A program made the translations under genes and the position numbers. The notes beneath the pieces were generated by a model. It ran no database searches, had not been told where the DNA came from, and saw nothing but the letters and a program-made list of their open reading frames with translations. A stretch of DNA of 64,000 nucleotides from AC-32 sp963755635 (GTDB taxonomy: Bacteria > Actinomycetota > Thermoleophilia > Gaiellales > Gaiellaceae). The DNA lies in NCBI GenBank assembly GCA_963755635.1, contig CAVWKS010000036.1, forward strand, positions 62,001-126,000, read 5' to 3'. Positions 42,906 through 51,083 of the stretch are shown piece by piece. Within the stretch, counting starts at the first letter, position 1. Each line of letters starts with the position of its first letter.

Positions 42906-44071
42906 AGCTCGACGATCGGCTGGCCGGGAAGCTTCCGTCCCGGCGCCTTGCCGCCGAGCCAGGCGTTGACGGTCGCACCGACGTCCGCGAACTCGCCATC
43001 CTCGTAGATCCGTCCCGCCGCGTTCCGTCCATGCACGTACACGAGCAGGAGCGCGTACTCGCGCGAGTGGTCGGTGGAAGGCGTCGTCGGGTCGCACCCG
43101 TGATCGGACGTGAGGATCAGCAGGTCCTGCTCCCGCAGCGCGTCGAGCAGGTCGGGCAGCCGCCGGTCGAAGTCCTGCAGGCAGCGGTGGAAGTTGACCG
43201 GGTCGTTGCGGTGGCCCCAGAGCATGTCCGTCTCGACGAGGTTCACGAAGACGAGCCCCTCGTCGAGCTCGCGCATCAGCTTCTCGGTCTGGACGATCCC
43301 GTCGATGTTCGACTGGGTCGGGCGCGATTCGTCGATGTCCTGGCCCGCGAAGATGTCGCCGATCTTCCCGACGCCGTGCACCTGCTTGCCGGCTTCGCGG
43401 ACGAGCGACAGGTAGTTCGGCCTGCGCGGCTCGAGCGAGAAGTCGTGCCGGTTCGGCGTTCGCTCGTAGTTGCCGGGCTCGCCGATGAACGGTCGTGCGA
43501 TCACGCGCCCGACCGCATGGTTGCCGGTCAGGATCTCCCGCGCGATCCGGCAGCCCTCGTAGAGCTCTTCGAGCGGGATCGTCTCCTCATGCGCCGCAAT
43601 CTGGAAGACCGAGTCGGCCGACGTGTAGACGATCCACTTCCCCGTGCGCTGATGTTCCTCGCCGAGCTCCTGGATGATCTCCGTGCCCGAGGCCGGCTTG
43701 TTGCCGAGCACGCCGCGCCCCGTGCGGTGCATGAACGGGTCGATCACGTCGTGCGGGAAGCCCTGCGGATAGGTTGGAAACGCGGTCGGCGTGACGATGC
43801 CCATCAGCTCCCAGTGGCCGGCCGTCGTGTCCTTGCCCTTCGAGCGCTCCAGGAGGCGGCCCGCGACGGCAGGCGCCCCCGGCTGCGGCGGGCATCCCTC
43901 CAGCGGCTCGATGTTTCCGAGGCCGAGCGCCTCGAGATTCGGCAGGTCGAGGCCGCCGACGGCGCGCGCGACGTTCCCCAGCGTGTCCGAGCCCTCGTCC
44001 CCGTACGCGTCGGCGTCCGGGAGCGCTCCAGCGCCCACCGCATCCAGCACGATCACGCATGCCCGTGGCAT
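42902..44071 (-). CDS. deoB: Phosphopentomutase
   Basis: Converts (deoxy)ribose 1-phosphate to 5-phosphate in nucleoside salvage, using two Mn2+ and a phosphothreonine. The 389-residue alkaline-phosphatase-fold enzyme has VLDAVGAGALPDADAYGDEG (metal Asp and the loop before the Thr), TTAGHWELMG, and the metal block TSDHGCDPTTPSTDHSRE near the C-terminus. ATG 44071 is 6 nt from the shared box at 44077-44083. First gene of the deo operon. Confidence 0.95.
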   Translation of the reverse strand: MPRACVIVLDAVGAGALPDADAYGDEGSDTLGNVARAVGGLDLPNLEALGLGNIEPLEGCPPQPGAPAVAGRLLERSKGKDTTAGHWELMGIVTPTAFPTYPQGFPHDVIDPFMHRTGRGVLGNKPASGTEIIQELGEEHQRTGKWIVYTSADSVFQIAAHEETIPLEELYEGCRIAREILTGNHAVGRVIARPFIGEPGNYERTPNRHDFSLEPRRPNYLSLVREAGKQVHGVGKIGDIFAGQDIDESRPTQSNIDGIVQTEKLMRELDEGLVFVNLVETDMLWGHRNDPVNFHRCLQDFDRRLPDLLDALREQDLLILTSDHGCDPTTPSTDHSREYALLLVYVHGRNAAGRIYEDGEFADVGATVNAWLGGKAPGRKLPGQPIVEL

Positions 44072-44076
44072 CGGGC

Positions 44077-44083
44077 TATTCTA
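44077..44083. promoter_or_regulatory. Shared symmetric -10 box TATTCTA for deoB and a small membrane-protein gene
   Basis: The divergent starts are 20 bp apart. The plus strand reads TATTCT, 9 nt before GTG 44092. The minus strand reads TAGAAT, 6 nt before ATG 44071. Both are close to the -10 consensus, making this the strongest of the four shared boxes. Confidence 0.6.
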
Positions 44084-44091
44084 GGTGGGTC

Positions 44092-44229
44092 GTGGAAGCC
44101 GTCCTGCAACTGATCCTGCTCGCGGTCTTCTCTGTCTGCATCATCGTGCTGGCGGCCGGGATGACGTGGATCGTCGTCAGGGTGAGCCCTGCACGCGACA
44201 AGAACAAGCGCCCCGACTCCGTTAGCTAG
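44092..44229 (+). CDS. 45-residue single-pass membrane protein
   Basis: A short ORF starting at GTG and ending at TAG 44229. The product has one hydrophobic helix (LQLILLAVFSVCIIVLAAGM) and a short basic tail (VRVSPARDKNKRPDSVS), so an N-out/C-in orientation is likely. It is supported by a good -10 box 9 nt upstream that is shared with deoB. Its stop overlaps the convergent alanine dehydrogenase stop by 3-4 bp. No family recognised; it may respond to the same signal as deoB. Confidence 0.6.
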   Translation: MEAVLQLILLAVFSVCIIVLAAGMTWIVVRVSPARDKNKRPDSVS

Positions 44230-45350
44230 ACCGGCGAGAGCGGCAGAACGTCCTCGAGCGGATGGAAGTCGAGGCCGTGCGCCTCGGCCACCGCTTCGTA
44301 CGTGATCTTCCCGTCGAGCACGTTCACACCGCGGGCAAGAGCGGGGTCGCGGGCGACGGCCTCCGCGAAGCCGTGCTCGGCGATCGTTTCGACGTACGGG
44401 AGTGTCACGTTGGTGAGCGCCTTTGTCGACGTGACCGGGACGGCGCCCGGCATGTTCGCGACGCAGTAGTGCGTGACGCCGTCGACGACGTACGTGGGGT
44501 CGCTGTGCGTCGTCGGATGCGCCGTCTCGGCGCAACCGCCCTGGTCGATCGCCACGTCGCACAGGACCGCCCCGTCCTTCATCGCGGCCACCATCTCGCG
44601 GCTGATCAGCTTCGGAGCGACCGCTCCCGGGATGAGCACCGCGCCGATCACGACGTCGGCCTCGACGATCGACTCCTCGATCTGCAGCGTCGACGACATG
44701 ACCAGGCTCACCCGGCCGGAGAGGATCTCGTCGAGGTAGCGCATCCGGTCGGCTGAGCGCTCGAGGATCGTTACGTTCGCCCCAAGGCCGAGCGCGATCA
44801 CCGCCGCGTTGTAGCCGACCGCGCCGCCGCCGATGACGAGCACACGGCCTGGCGCGACGCCCGGCACCCCGCCGAGCAGGAGGCCCCGCCCGCCGAGCGG
44901 CTTCTCGAGGAAGTAGGCCCCGGCCTGCGCGGCGAGCCGGCCCGCGATTTCGCTCATCGGCGCGAGCAGCGGCAGCCCGTGGTTGTCCGTCTCGACGGTC
45001 TCGTAGGCGACGCAGGCCGCGCCGCTCTCGGCCAGCGCCCGCGTCAGCTCCTCGTTCGCCGCGAGGTGGAGGTAGGTGAAGAGAACCTGGCCCTCGCGAA
45101 GCAGCGCGTACTCCGGGGGGAGCGGCTCCTTGACCTTGAGGAGCAGTTCGGCGTCCTCCCAGACCTCGGCGGCCGAGCCGAGCGTGGCACCGACCGACGA
45201 GTACGCCTCGTCCCCGAACGTGCTTCCGGTGCCGGCGCCGCTCTCGACGAGCACGTCGTGACCCTGCTGGACCAGCTCGCGAGCTCCCGCAGGGGTCAGC
45301 GCGACGCGGTACTCGTCGGCCTTGATCTCCTTGACGACTCCGACCTTCAT
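44226..45350 (-). CDS. ald: Alanine dehydrogenase
   Basis: Reversible NAD-dependent deamination of L-alanine to pyruvate and ammonia. The 374-residue protein begins MKVGVVKEIKADEYRVALTP, carries the substrate residues in LLKVKEPLPPEY (Lys near 75) and FTYLHLAANEEL (His near 96), the NAD fold VLVIGGGAVGYNAAVIALGL and AIDQGGCAETAHPTTHSDP. ATG 45350 is chosen by homology. A TAGGGT box 11 nt upstream may be its -10. Products link to the pyruvate/PEP node served by PpdK. Confidence 0.95.
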   Translation of the reverse strand: MKVGVVKEIKADEYRVALTPAGARELVQQGHDVLVESGAGTGSTFGDEAYSSVGATLGSAAEVWEDAELLLKVKEPLPPEYALLREGQVLFTYLHLAANEELTRALAESGAACVAYETVETDNHGLPLLAPMSEIAGRLAAQAGAYFLEKPLGGRGLLLGGVPGVAPGRVLVIGGGAVGYNAAVIALGLGANVTILERSADRMRYLDEILSGRVSLVMSSTLQIEESIVEADVVIGAVLIPGAVAPKLISREMVAAMKDGAVLCDVAIDQGGCAETAHPTTHSDPTYVVDGVTHYCVANMPGAVPVTSTKALTNVTLPYVETIAEHGFAEAVARDPALARGVNVLDGKITYEAVAEAHGLDFHPLEDVLPLSPV

Positions 45351-45483
45351 CCGGGCGAGAAACCCTAGCTTGTCGGCGGAAAACGGACGAGCGAGGGCGC
45401 GCGGCAGAAGGTGCAATTTCGTCACGAACGCGTCACACACCCGTGCGAATTTCCTCGATACGATCGCAGCGGGGAGGAGGTTG

Positions 45484-46185
45484 GTGGCCACCGGGCCTGG
45501 AGCGGCGAGAGGGAGAAGGACGGACGAGTGGCGCGCCCGTGCTGGCGCGCTAGATCAAGCGCGCGAACGTGGCGAGATCGATGACGGCGCCTGGTTCGAG
45601 GGGATGGCGGCGATCTTCGACGCCGCTTATCTCGAAGGCGACAACCCACGCGCGCAGTCGGGGTTCGGCGGCGACGAGGCTCGCTGGGAGGCCGGGCGGC
45701 GCGCGATCGCCGACGCGATCGACCGAGACGGCAGCTTCCTCGACATCGGCTGCGCGAACGGCTATCTGATGGAGTGCGTCGTCCGCTGGTCGCGGCATCG
45801 CGTAGAGCCGTACGGGCTCGACTTCGCGCCCGCCGTGGCGCGACTCGCACGCGAGCGCATGCCGCACTGGGCGGACCGGATCTTCGTCGGGAACGCGCTC
45901 ACGTGGGATCCGCCGAGGCGGTTCGACTTCGTCCGCACCGAGCTCGTGTACGTCCCGCAGGAGCACCGGCCGGGCTACGTTCGGCGGCTGCTCGAACAGG
46001 TCCTCGCGCCTGGCGGACGGCTGATCGTCTGCAGCTACGGCAGCCCGCGCAGTGGGCTGGCGACCGATCCCGTCGGCGACCAGCTCCGCGCGTACGGCTT
46101 CGAGCTCGAGCTCGAGCGTGACGTCGAGGCGCCCGAAGGCGGCGGGTCGATCGTCGCGCTGGCCTACCTGCGCGCTTCCTGCTAG
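45484..46185 (+). CDS. SAM-dependent methyltransferase
   Basis: A 233-residue protein with motif I FLDIGCANGYLMECVVRW (about residues 79-96), EPYGLDFAPAVARLARERM, and GGRLIVCSYGSPRSG. Typical of small class I methyltransferases of unknown substrate. GTG 45484 is preceded by GGGGAGGAGG, one of the clearer ribosome binding sites in the window, and by TACGAT at 45459-45464. So it has a leader, unlike many neighbours. The 133-bp gap before it holds this promoter and that of ald. It overlaps the convergent aldo/keto reductase stop by 4 bp. Confidence 0.82.
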   Translation: MATGPGAARGRRTDEWRARAGALDQARERGEIDDGAWFEGMAAIFDAAYLEGDNPRAQSGFGGDEARWEAGRRAIADAIDRDGSFLDIGCANGYLMECVVRWSRHRVEPYGLDFAPAVARLARERMPHWADRIFVGNALTWDPPRRFDFVRTELVYVPQEHRPGYVRRLLEQVLAPGGRLIVCSYGSPRSGLATDPVGDQLRAYGFELELERDVEAPEGGGSIVALAYLRASC

Positions 46186-46961
46186 ACGGCGCCCGCGAGC
46201 CGCTCGACCAGGCGCCGCTCGTCCGGGCCGAGCCAGGGGGGCTCCCCGGCCGCGGCGTTGGCCCGCGCATGCTCCGGGTTCCGTGTGGCCGGGATGACGA
46301 CGTCGACCCGCTCGTCCGACAGCGCCCACTTCAGGAGCGCCTGCGGCCACGTTGTCGCGCCCAGCTCGCGCAGCGGCTCGAGCTCTTCCGCCGACGGCTC
46401 ACGCCGCAGGAGCGAACCTTCGCCGAGCGGCCGCATCACGATCACCGCGATGCCGAGCTCGGCCGCCAAGGGCAGCAGCCGCTCCTCGCACTCGCGCTCG
46501 TGCGGGTTCAGCGGCACCTGCAGCGTCTGAAAGCGGCCCGTCCGCAGCGCCTCCTCGAGCTCGCCGAACGCGCTCGGCGAGTAATGCGTGACGCCGAGCC
46601 GGTCGATCTTCCCGCCCGCGCGCTCCTCCTCGAGCCAGGGCAGGTGCTCCCGCCAGGAGACGAGGTTGTGCACCTGCTCGATCTCGACTCGTTCGAACCA
46701 CTCGAGCTGCCGTTCGAAATGCGCCTGCCCTTCCTCGACCGAGCGCGACCAGATCTTCGTCGCGACCACGCTCTTCTCACGCCGACCCGTAAGAGCCAGG
46801 CCCAAAGAGCGCTCGGCGCTGCCGTACATCGGCGACGAGTCGAACAGCCGCGCGCCTGACCCGAACGCCGCGTCGACCACCTCACGCGCGAGCGGCTCGT
46901 CGCCGCCGAAGGTGTTCCACGTGCCGAGCCCGACGACCGGTCCGAGCCGGCGCTCTTCCAT
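46182..46961 (-). CDS. Aldo/keto reductase
   Basis: NADPH-dependent oxidoreductase with a TIM barrel. The 259-residue protein carries the AKR tetrad: Asp and Tyr in ARLFDSSPMYGSAERSLG, Lys in VVATKIWSRS and His in IEQVHNLVSW. The cofactor end is VDVVIPATRNPEHARAN. The start ATG overlaps the stop of the DUF3866 gene (TGATG). Substrate unknown. Confidence 0.88.
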   Translation of the reverse strand: MEERRLGPVVGLGTWNTFGGDEPLAREVVDAAFGSGARLFDSSPMYGSAERSLGLALTGRREKSVVATKIWSRSVEEGQAHFERQLEWFERVEIEQVHNLVSWREHLPWLEEERAGGKIDRLGVTHYSPSAFGELEEALRTGRFQTLQVPLNPHERECEERLLPLAAELGIAVIVMRPLGEGSLLRREPSAEELEPLRELGATTWPQALLKWALSDERVDVVIPATRNPEHARANAAAGEPPWLGPDERRLVERLAGAV

Positions 46962-47944
46962 CAGCCCGCCAGGCCGCGCGCGAACCTGCCCGCCGCGAAG
47001 GCAGCCGCGAAGAACCACGGCTCCTCCTCGGGCCCTCGCCCCATATGCGAGAGCGGGAGGTCGCCGCACGCCTGCCGCCAGTCGGCAACGTCGACCTCAG
47101 TCCGCGGCTCGACCCAGTCCGGTGCCTCGACGCCGGCGGGCCAGGCGACGGTCACGCCCTCCCGGCAAAGCGAGAGCACCGCGCCGGTGTGATGGGAGAC
47201 GCCGCGGTGCCGGTCGCGCTCGTCGGCGCTGGAGACCCGGGCCGCGAGCACCGGGCGGCCACCGAGCGCGACGGCCGCATTGGCGGCGTCGGCAGCGCCC
47301 AGCCCGCCGTGGCCGAGGCTCGTCCCGGTCCCGACGATGCCGGGCCCGATCGCGCACACGACCACCTGATACCCGGCCCCGGCTGCCCACGCCAATGCCG
47401 ACGCGATGCCGACGCACTCGATCTCCCCGCCGAAGCACGGGCCGGCCGAGAGCGTGACGCCGAGCAGCCCGCGCTTGCGCAGAAGCCTGACCGTGTCCGA
47501 CAGCGGCAGCGCCAGCGCGCCGCCGGCAACCTGCACGTAGGCGACGCGCAACCCGTCCAGCCCGGCGCAGACCGGCGCCAACTGGCTGTGGAGCGAGCAG
47601 CAGACGACCGGCATCCCGCCCAGGCCGTCCGCGAGCTCGCCGTCCTCCTCCCCATGCCGCGCCGCCCACTGCAGCGGCGTGTACGGCAGCTTCATCACGT
47701 GCGCGCCCTCCTCCGTGGGGAGGCCGAGCCCGCGCGTGAGATTCGCGTGCAGCACGTCGAAGCCGCCCGAGCCGAGGCCGAGCTCGCGTGCCTGGACGTT
47801 GACGAGCACTTCGTCGCCCTCCTCGACGGGCCCGGTCAGCCGCGGGTAGGCGACGCAGGCGGCGCCGTCCACCTCAAGCCGCACGAGGTCCGGATGCCGC
47901 TCGACGATCGCCGTCACCCGCCCGCGCCGGAGGCTAAGCGGCAT
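46961..47944 (-). CDS. DUF3866 family protein
   Basis: A 327-residue actinobacterial protein of unknown function. It has an N-terminal barrel-like part (RRGRVTAIVERHPDLVRLEV), then HVMKLPYTPLQWAARHGEE, a glycine-rich VVCAIGPGIVGTGTSLGHGG and a C-terminal SHHTGAVLSLC. It is regularly next to M20 peptidase genes in actinobacteria, as here, with an 11-bp overlap with the peptidase gene. No catalytic role is established. Confidence 0.85.
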   Translation of the reverse strand: MPLSLRRGRVTAIVERHPDLVRLEVDGAACVAYPRLTGPVEEGDEVLVNVQARELGLGSGGFDVLHANLTRGLGLPTEEGAHVMKLPYTPLQWAARHGEEDGELADGLGGMPVVCCSLHSQLAPVCAGLDGLRVAYVQVAGGALALPLSDTVRLLRKRGLLGVTLSAGPCFGGEIECVGIASALAWAAGAGYQVVVCAIGPGIVGTGTSLGHGGLGAADAANAAVALGGRPVLAARVSSADERDRHRGVSHHTGAVLSLCREGVTVAWPAGVEAPDWVEPRTEVDVADWRQACGDLPLSHMGRGPEEEPWFFAAAFAAGRFARGLAG

Positions 47945-49076
47945 CGGTCGCCTCCGCGGAGGCGACGTCGACCAGCGCGAGCGTCACGTCCACCATCGCC
48001 TCGAGATCGGAGACCGCGATCCGCTCGTCGGGCGTGTGGATGTCGGTCATCGCGTTGGCGAGGTTGACGCACTGCAGGCCGCGGTCGTTGAAGACGTTGG
48101 CGTCCGCGCCGCCGCCCGAGAGGACGAAGCTCGGCTCGTGACCCGTCCGCTCGAGCGCGGTCGCGGCCAGGCGGACCGGCAGGTCGTCGCGGCGGAAGCG
48201 ATAGCCACGAGCATCCCCCTGGACTTGCGCCTCGACCTCGCATTCCGAAAGGCCCGCGGCGAAGGTGAACGTCTCGAGCATCTCCTGGACGACATCGGCC
48301 ACCTTGCGCTCGTCGTGGCTGCGCGCCTCGGCCTGGAAGCGGCAGCGCTCGGGGACGACGTTCCGTCCGCTCCCGCCCTCGATCGTGCCGACGTTCGCCG
48401 TCGTCTCCTCGTCGAGCCGCCCGAGGCGCAGGTCCGTGATCGCCCGCGCGGCCGCGGCAATTGCCGAGCGTCCCTCCTCGGGGTACATGCCCGCGTGTGC
48501 CGCGCGGCCGTGGAAGACCACGTCGAGCTTGCGCATGTACGGAGCGCCGAGGATCACCTCGCCGATCGGGCCCGCGTGGTCGTAGACGTAGCCAACTTGA
48601 GCGCGCAGGCGGCTCTCGTCGAAGGCGACCGCGCCGCGCAAGCCCACCTCCTCCATCGGCGTGAACAGGAGCTCGATCCCCGCGTGCTGCCGGCCGTCCT
48701 CGAGCAGCCGCGCCGTCGCCTCCAGCATCGCCGCGACGGCGGCCTTGTTGTCGGCTCCGAGGATCGTCCCGCCCGCGTTACGAACGAAGCCGTCCTCGCC
48801 GACGACCGGCTCGAGCGGCCCCTCGAGCGGGACGGTGTCGAGGTGAGCGCAGAGGAAGATCGGCAGCCCCTGCGCGGATCCGTCGAGCCGGCAGTAGAGA
48901 TTCCCGATCGTGGAGCCCAGCTGAGGGCCCGCGTCGTCCTCGTCGACCTCGAGCCCGAGCGCGGCGAGGTACTCGAGCACGCGGTCGGCGACGGCCCGCT
49001 CCTCCCCCGGCGGGCTCGGGATCGCCGCGAGGTCGAGGAACAGCGAAAGCACGTCCGGGGCCCATCCGGGTCGCAC
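47934..49076 (-). CDS. M20-family metallopeptidase (PepT-like)
   Basis: Co-catalytic zinc aminopeptidase or amidohydrolase of the tripeptide-aminopeptidase type. The 380-residue enzyme has LAAIPSPPGEERAVADRV, the metal ligands in FLCAHLDTVPL and LGADNKAAVAAML, the catalytic Glu pair in FTPMEEVGLRGA, and HGRAAHAGMYPEEGRSAI in the lid domain. The start GTG 49076 is supported by a TAAGAT box 7 nt upstream. Substrate presumably small peptides. Confidence 0.9.
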   Translation of the reverse strand: MRPGWAPDVLSLFLDLAAIPSPPGEERAVADRVLEYLAALGLEVDEDDAGPQLGSTIGNLYCRLDGSAQGLPIFLCAHLDTVPLEGPLEPVVGEDGFVRNAGGTILGADNKAAVAAMLEATARLLEDGRQHAGIELLFTPMEEVGLRGAVAFDESRLRAQVGYVYDHAGPIGEVILGAPYMRKLDVVFHGRAAHAGMYPEEGRSAIAAAARAITDLRLGRLDEETTANVGTIEGGSGRNVVPERCRFQAEARSHDERKVADVVQEMLETFTFAAGLSECEVEAQVQGDARGYRFRRDDLPVRLAATALERTGHEPSFVLSGGGADANVFNDRGLQCVNLANAMTDIHTPDERIAVSDLEAMVDVTLALVDVASAEATDAA

Positions 49077-49083
49077 GGCTCCG

Positions 49084-49089
49084 ATCTTA
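49084..49089 (-). promoter_or_regulatory. -10 box TAAGAT for the M20 peptidase gene
   Basis: TAAGAT on the minus strand ends 7 nt before GTG 49076, predicting a leaderless transcript covering the peptidase, DUF3866 and aldo/keto reductase genes. Confidence 0.5.
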
Positions 49090-49102
49090 GAAGCCCGTGC
49101 CC

Positions 49103-49402
49103 TTACTGATGCCGCACGTCGTAGAGGACTTCGTACCCTTCGACCGCGCGCATCGCCCCGCCGGTTGCCTGCTCGACCTCGGGCCGGAGCTGCGCAGCCT
49201 TGGGATCGCTCTGCCCCCGCGCCGCCTCGTTCTCCCAGAGCGTGATCCCGATGACCCGCCCGCTCTCGCGGTCGCCGAGCACGAGGTAGCCGACGTAGCC
49301 GTCTTGCTCGCGTAGAGCGGCATCGACGACGTCGCGCACCACCGGCTCCACGTCATCGATGCGATCGGGCGGCACTTCGAGAAATGCCACTCGTGAGACC
49401 AT
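49103..49402 (-). CDS. ABM-like (dimeric alpha-beta barrel) small protein
   Basis: A 99-residue protein resembling antibiotic-biosynthesis-monooxygenase/ABM folds: RVAFLEVPPDRIDDVEPVVR, then GYVGYLVLGDRESGRVIGIT and a C-terminal EVLYDVRHQ. The heme or quinone-binding residues of the better known groups are not evident, so the role is open. It has the best ribosome binding site here (AAGGAGGT, 7 nt before the ATG), so it is translated from a leader. Confidence 0.75.
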   Translation of the reverse strand: MVSRVAFLEVPPDRIDDVEPVVRDVVDAALREQDGYVGYLVLGDRESGRVIGITLWENEAARGQSDPKAAQLRPEVEQATGGAMRAVEGYEVLYDVRHQ

Positions 49403-49433
49403 GCGTTGACCTCCTTGGTAGTGACTGCGCCCG

Positions 49434-51083
49434 TTAGCTCGAGACCGTAAGGGCTGCGCCGGAGCGCTCGCGCGCTCGCGCGAAGGCGGCGCCGACGAAG
49501 TCGCGGAAGAGCGGCGCGGGCCGCGTCGGGCGCGACTTGAACTCCGGGTGGAACTGGCTCGCGACGAACCACGGATGGTCCGGCAGCTCGACGATCTCGA
49601 CGAGCCGGCCTCCCTGGAACGTGCCCGAGACGACGAGCCCCGCGTCGACGAGCTGCGGCCGGAAGTGGTTGTTCACCTCGTAGCGGTGGCGGTGCCGCTC
49701 GTGCACGACGAGCTCGTTGTACGCACCCAGCGCGCGCGAACCGTCGGCCAGCTCCACCGCCTGCGCGCCGAGCCGCATCGTCCCGCCGAGATCCTCGATC
49801 TCCTTCTGCTCGGGCAGCAGGTCGATCACCGGGTACGGCGTCTCGGGATCCATCTCCGTGGAATTCGCGCCGTCCAGTCCCACGACGTGCCGCGCGTACT
49901 CGGAGACCGCGACGTGCATCCCGAGGCAGATCCCGAGGTACGGGATCCCGTGCTCGCGGGCGACGCGGCAGGCCATGATCTTGCCCTCCCACCCCCGCGA
50001 GCCGAAGCCGCCGGGGACGAGGACGCCGTCGACCTGCTCCAGCTCGGCCTGCGCCTCCTCCAAAGACATCCCCTCCGCGTCGAACCAGCGCACGTTCACC
50101 GTGCAGCCGTGATGGACGCCCGCGTGCCGCAGCGCCTCGTGCACCGAGAGGTAGGCGTCGCGCAGCTTGACGTACTTGCCGACGAGCGCGATCTCGACCT
50201 CTCCGTCGCGGGCCGAGCGGATGCGCTCGGTCAACGAGAGCCACTCGCCGAGGTCGGCCTCGCCGTCCGGCAGGCCGAGCTTCTCGCAGACGAGCGCGTC
50301 GAAGCCCTCCTGCTGCAGCGCCGAGGGAACGAGGTAGAGGTCGGGCACGTCGTAGTTCGCGATCACGGCGCCCGGGTCGAGGTCGGCGAAAAGCGCGATC
50401 TTCTCGCGGATGTCGGCCGAGATCGGGTCGCCCGAGCGCGCGACGATCACGTCGGGATGGATGCCGATCCGGCGCAGCTCGTTGACCGAGTGCTGGGTCG
50501 GCTTCGTCTTCAGCTCGCCCGCCGTCTCGATGAACGGCACGAGCGTGACGTGGACGTAGCAGACGTTCTCAGGGCCGGCCTCGCGCCGGAACTGGCGGAT
50601 CGCCTCGAGGAACGGCAGCGACTCGATGTCGCCCACGGTGCCGCCGATCTCGGTGACGACCACGTCGCAGTCGCTCGCCTCGGTCGCGCTCCGGATCCGC
50701 TCCTTGATCTCGTTCGTGATGTGCGGGATCACCTGGACGGTCGAGCCGAGGTACTCGCCCTTGCGCTCCTTGCGGATCACGCGGTCCCAGACGGAGCCGG
50801 CGGTGTGGTTCGCGGTGCGCGAGAGGTTCTCGTCGATGAAGCGCTCGTAGTGGCCGATGTCGAGATCGGTCTCGGCGCCGTCCTCGGTGACGAAGACCTC
50901 GCCGTGCTGGAACGGGCTCATCGTCCCCGGGTCGACGTTGATGTACGGGTCGAACTTCTGCATCTGCACCTTCAGCCCGCGCGCCTTCAGCAGGCGGCCG
51001 AGCGAGGACGCTGTGATGCCCTTGCCGAGGGACGAGACGACGCCGCCGGTGACGAAGACGTACTTCGGCGGCCGGCGCGCCAC
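49434..51083 (-). CDS. pyrG: CTP synthase
   Basis: Makes CTP from UTP, ATP and glutamine. The 549-residue enzyme has the synthetase domain (KYVFVTGGVVSSLGKGITAS, EIGGTVGDIESLPFLEAIRQ) and a C-terminal class I glutamine amidotransferase. Its nucleophile Cys is in GICLGMHVAVSEY and its catalytic His/Glu in FHPEFKSRP. The GTG overlaps the TAG of the upstream glycosyltransferase gene by one base. In M. tuberculosis pyrG (Rv1699) also follows recN, steA and mctB. Confidence 0.95.
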   Translation of the reverse strand: MARRPPKYVFVTGGVVSSLGKGITASSLGRLLKARGLKVQMQKFDPYINVDPGTMSPFQHGEVFVTEDGAETDLDIGHYERFIDENLSRTANHTAGSVWDRVIRKERKGEYLGSTVQVIPHITNEIKERIRSATEASDCDVVVTEIGGTVGDIESLPFLEAIRQFRREAGPENVCYVHVTLVPFIETAGELKTKPTQHSVNELRRIGIHPDVIVARSGDPISADIREKIALFADLDPGAVIANYDVPDLYLVPSALQQEGFDALVCEKLGLPDGEADLGEWLSLTERIRSARDGEVEIALVGKYVKLRDAYLSVHEALRHAGVHHGCTVNVRWFDAEGMSLEEAQAELEQVDGVLVPGGFGSRGWEGKIMACRVAREHGIPYLGICLGMHVAVSEYARHVVGLDGANSTEMDPETPYPVIDLLPEQKEIEDLGGTMRLGAQAVELADGSRALGAYNELVVHERHRHRYEVNNHFRPQLVDAGLVVSGTFQGGRLVEIVELPDHPWFVASQFHPEFKSRPTRPAPLFRDFVGAAFARARERSGAALTVSS

